DNA from: Candidatus Faecivivens stercoravium
Lineage (GTDB): Bacteria; Bacillota; Clostridia; Oscillospirales; Ruminococcaceae
Direction: 5' to 3'
DNA length: 5,576 bases
Assembly: GCA_018712425.1 (NCBI GenBank)
Contig: DVHA01000252.1
Span: 1 to 5,576 of the forward strand
Below the pieces are notes generated by a model. That model did not search any database, was not told the origin of the DNA, and was given only the letters and a program-made list of their open reading frames with translations. The translations under genes were made by a program, and so were the position numbers. Positions 5,474 through 5,576 of this stretch are shown here, piece by piece. Each line of letters begins with the position of its first letter. The first letter of the stretch is position 1.

Positions 5474-5499
5474 CTGTCGAAAAACAAGTTTTTCGACAG
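5474..5499. repeat. Perfect 12-bp hairpin, probable dispersed intergenic repeat
   Basis: CTGTCGAAAAAC (5474-5485) and GTTTTTCGACAG (5488-5499) form a perfect inverted repeat with AA at the centre (about 11 bp with a CAAG loop when folded). It follows the previous hairpin after only two bases. An 18-nt partial copy lies at 90-107. The arms place five T inside the stem rather than after it, so it is not a textbook terminator. Confidence 0.65.
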
Positions 5500-5505
5500 A
5501 ATAAC

Positions 5506-5549
5506 ATCCGGACTGCATGCACTCCCTGCGGTCGCACACTTGCCCGGAT
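5506..5549. repeat. Palindrome-rich tail with nested inverted repeats
   Basis: ATCCGG (5506-5511) and CCGGAT (5544-5549) are inverted copies. Between them lie the 8-bp palindrome TGCATGCA (5514-5521) and the short inverted repeat TGCG-GT-CGCA (5527-5536). No gene with a ribosome binding site is visible up to the window end. Together with the two hairpins before it, this may be the edge of a structured intergenic element. Confidence 0.4.
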
Positions 5550-5576
5550 CAATGTATTTTTTCCGCCGTACATGCC

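Noticed and set aside
5336..5539. 67-codon minus-strand frame across the terminal hairpins
   Set aside because: It starts with GTG without a ribosome binding site, reads through two perfect hairpins and ends inside the oxidoreductase gene. More likely a product of the repeat sequence than a gene.
1..5576. CRISPR arrays, tRNA/rRNA genes, insertion sequences, toxin-antitoxin or defence genes
   Set aside because: No regularly spaced repeats, tRNA-like cloverleaf, transposase motif or known defence-family protein was seen on either strand.

Overview
The window reads as part of the chromosome of an anaerobic low-branching Bacillota (class Clostridia is my best guess, perhaps a gut Oscillospiraceae-like lineage). 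The reasons are AGGAGG-type ribosome binding sites, clear sigma-A promoters with 17-bp spacers, an attenuation-type TPP riboswitch with an intrinsic terminator, a cre/LacI-like operator, GC-rich coding regions and AT-rich intergenic DNA. The taxonomic guess is inference; nothing here fixes the genus.

Left part, minus strand (about 3245 down to 114): a complete thiamine-salvage operon. A TTGACA/TATCCT promoter starts a leader of about 200 nt. The leader carries a 5'-proximal hairpin, a TPP aptamer and a strong intrinsic terminator just ahead of the first ribosome binding site. The genes follow in the order thiD, a tenA-thiM fusion and thiE. ThiD makes HMP-PP from HMP. The TenA domain frees HMP from aminopyrimidine breakdown products (or cleaves thiamine). 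The ThiM domain phosphorylates hydroxyethylthiazole. ThiE joins the two halves into thiamine phosphate. No thiC, thiG or other de novo gene, no transporter and no ThiL/ThiN-type final kinase lies in the window, so this is a salvage module whose inputs and last step are handled elsewhere.

Middle, plus strand (about 3291 to 4126): divergent from the thi operon is a single gene for a cytoplasmic alpha/beta-hydrolase of the putative-esterase (Esterase_D-like) family. A promoter precedes it, overlapping a tandem/inverted AACCGGT element that looks like an operator.

Right part, plus strand (about 4234 to 5576): a Gfo/Idh/MocA-family NAD(P)-dependent sugar or cyclitol oxidoreductase follows its own strong promoter. 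The perfect palindrome TGTAAACGTTTACA sits at the expected transcription start, which suggests repression by CcpA or a local LacI-family protein. The gene appears monocistronic. It is followed by two consecutive strong hairpins and a palindrome-rich tail. The second hairpin shares an 18-nt arm, with one mismatch, with a site just downstream of thiE at the other end of the window, which suggests a dispersed intergenic repeat.

The most unusual item is the TenA-ThiM fusion, which joins an enzyme that can release the thiazole (or rescue the pyrimidine) to the thiazole kinase in one polypeptide. Otherwise the genes are recognisable families. I did not find a clearly new defence or mobile system.
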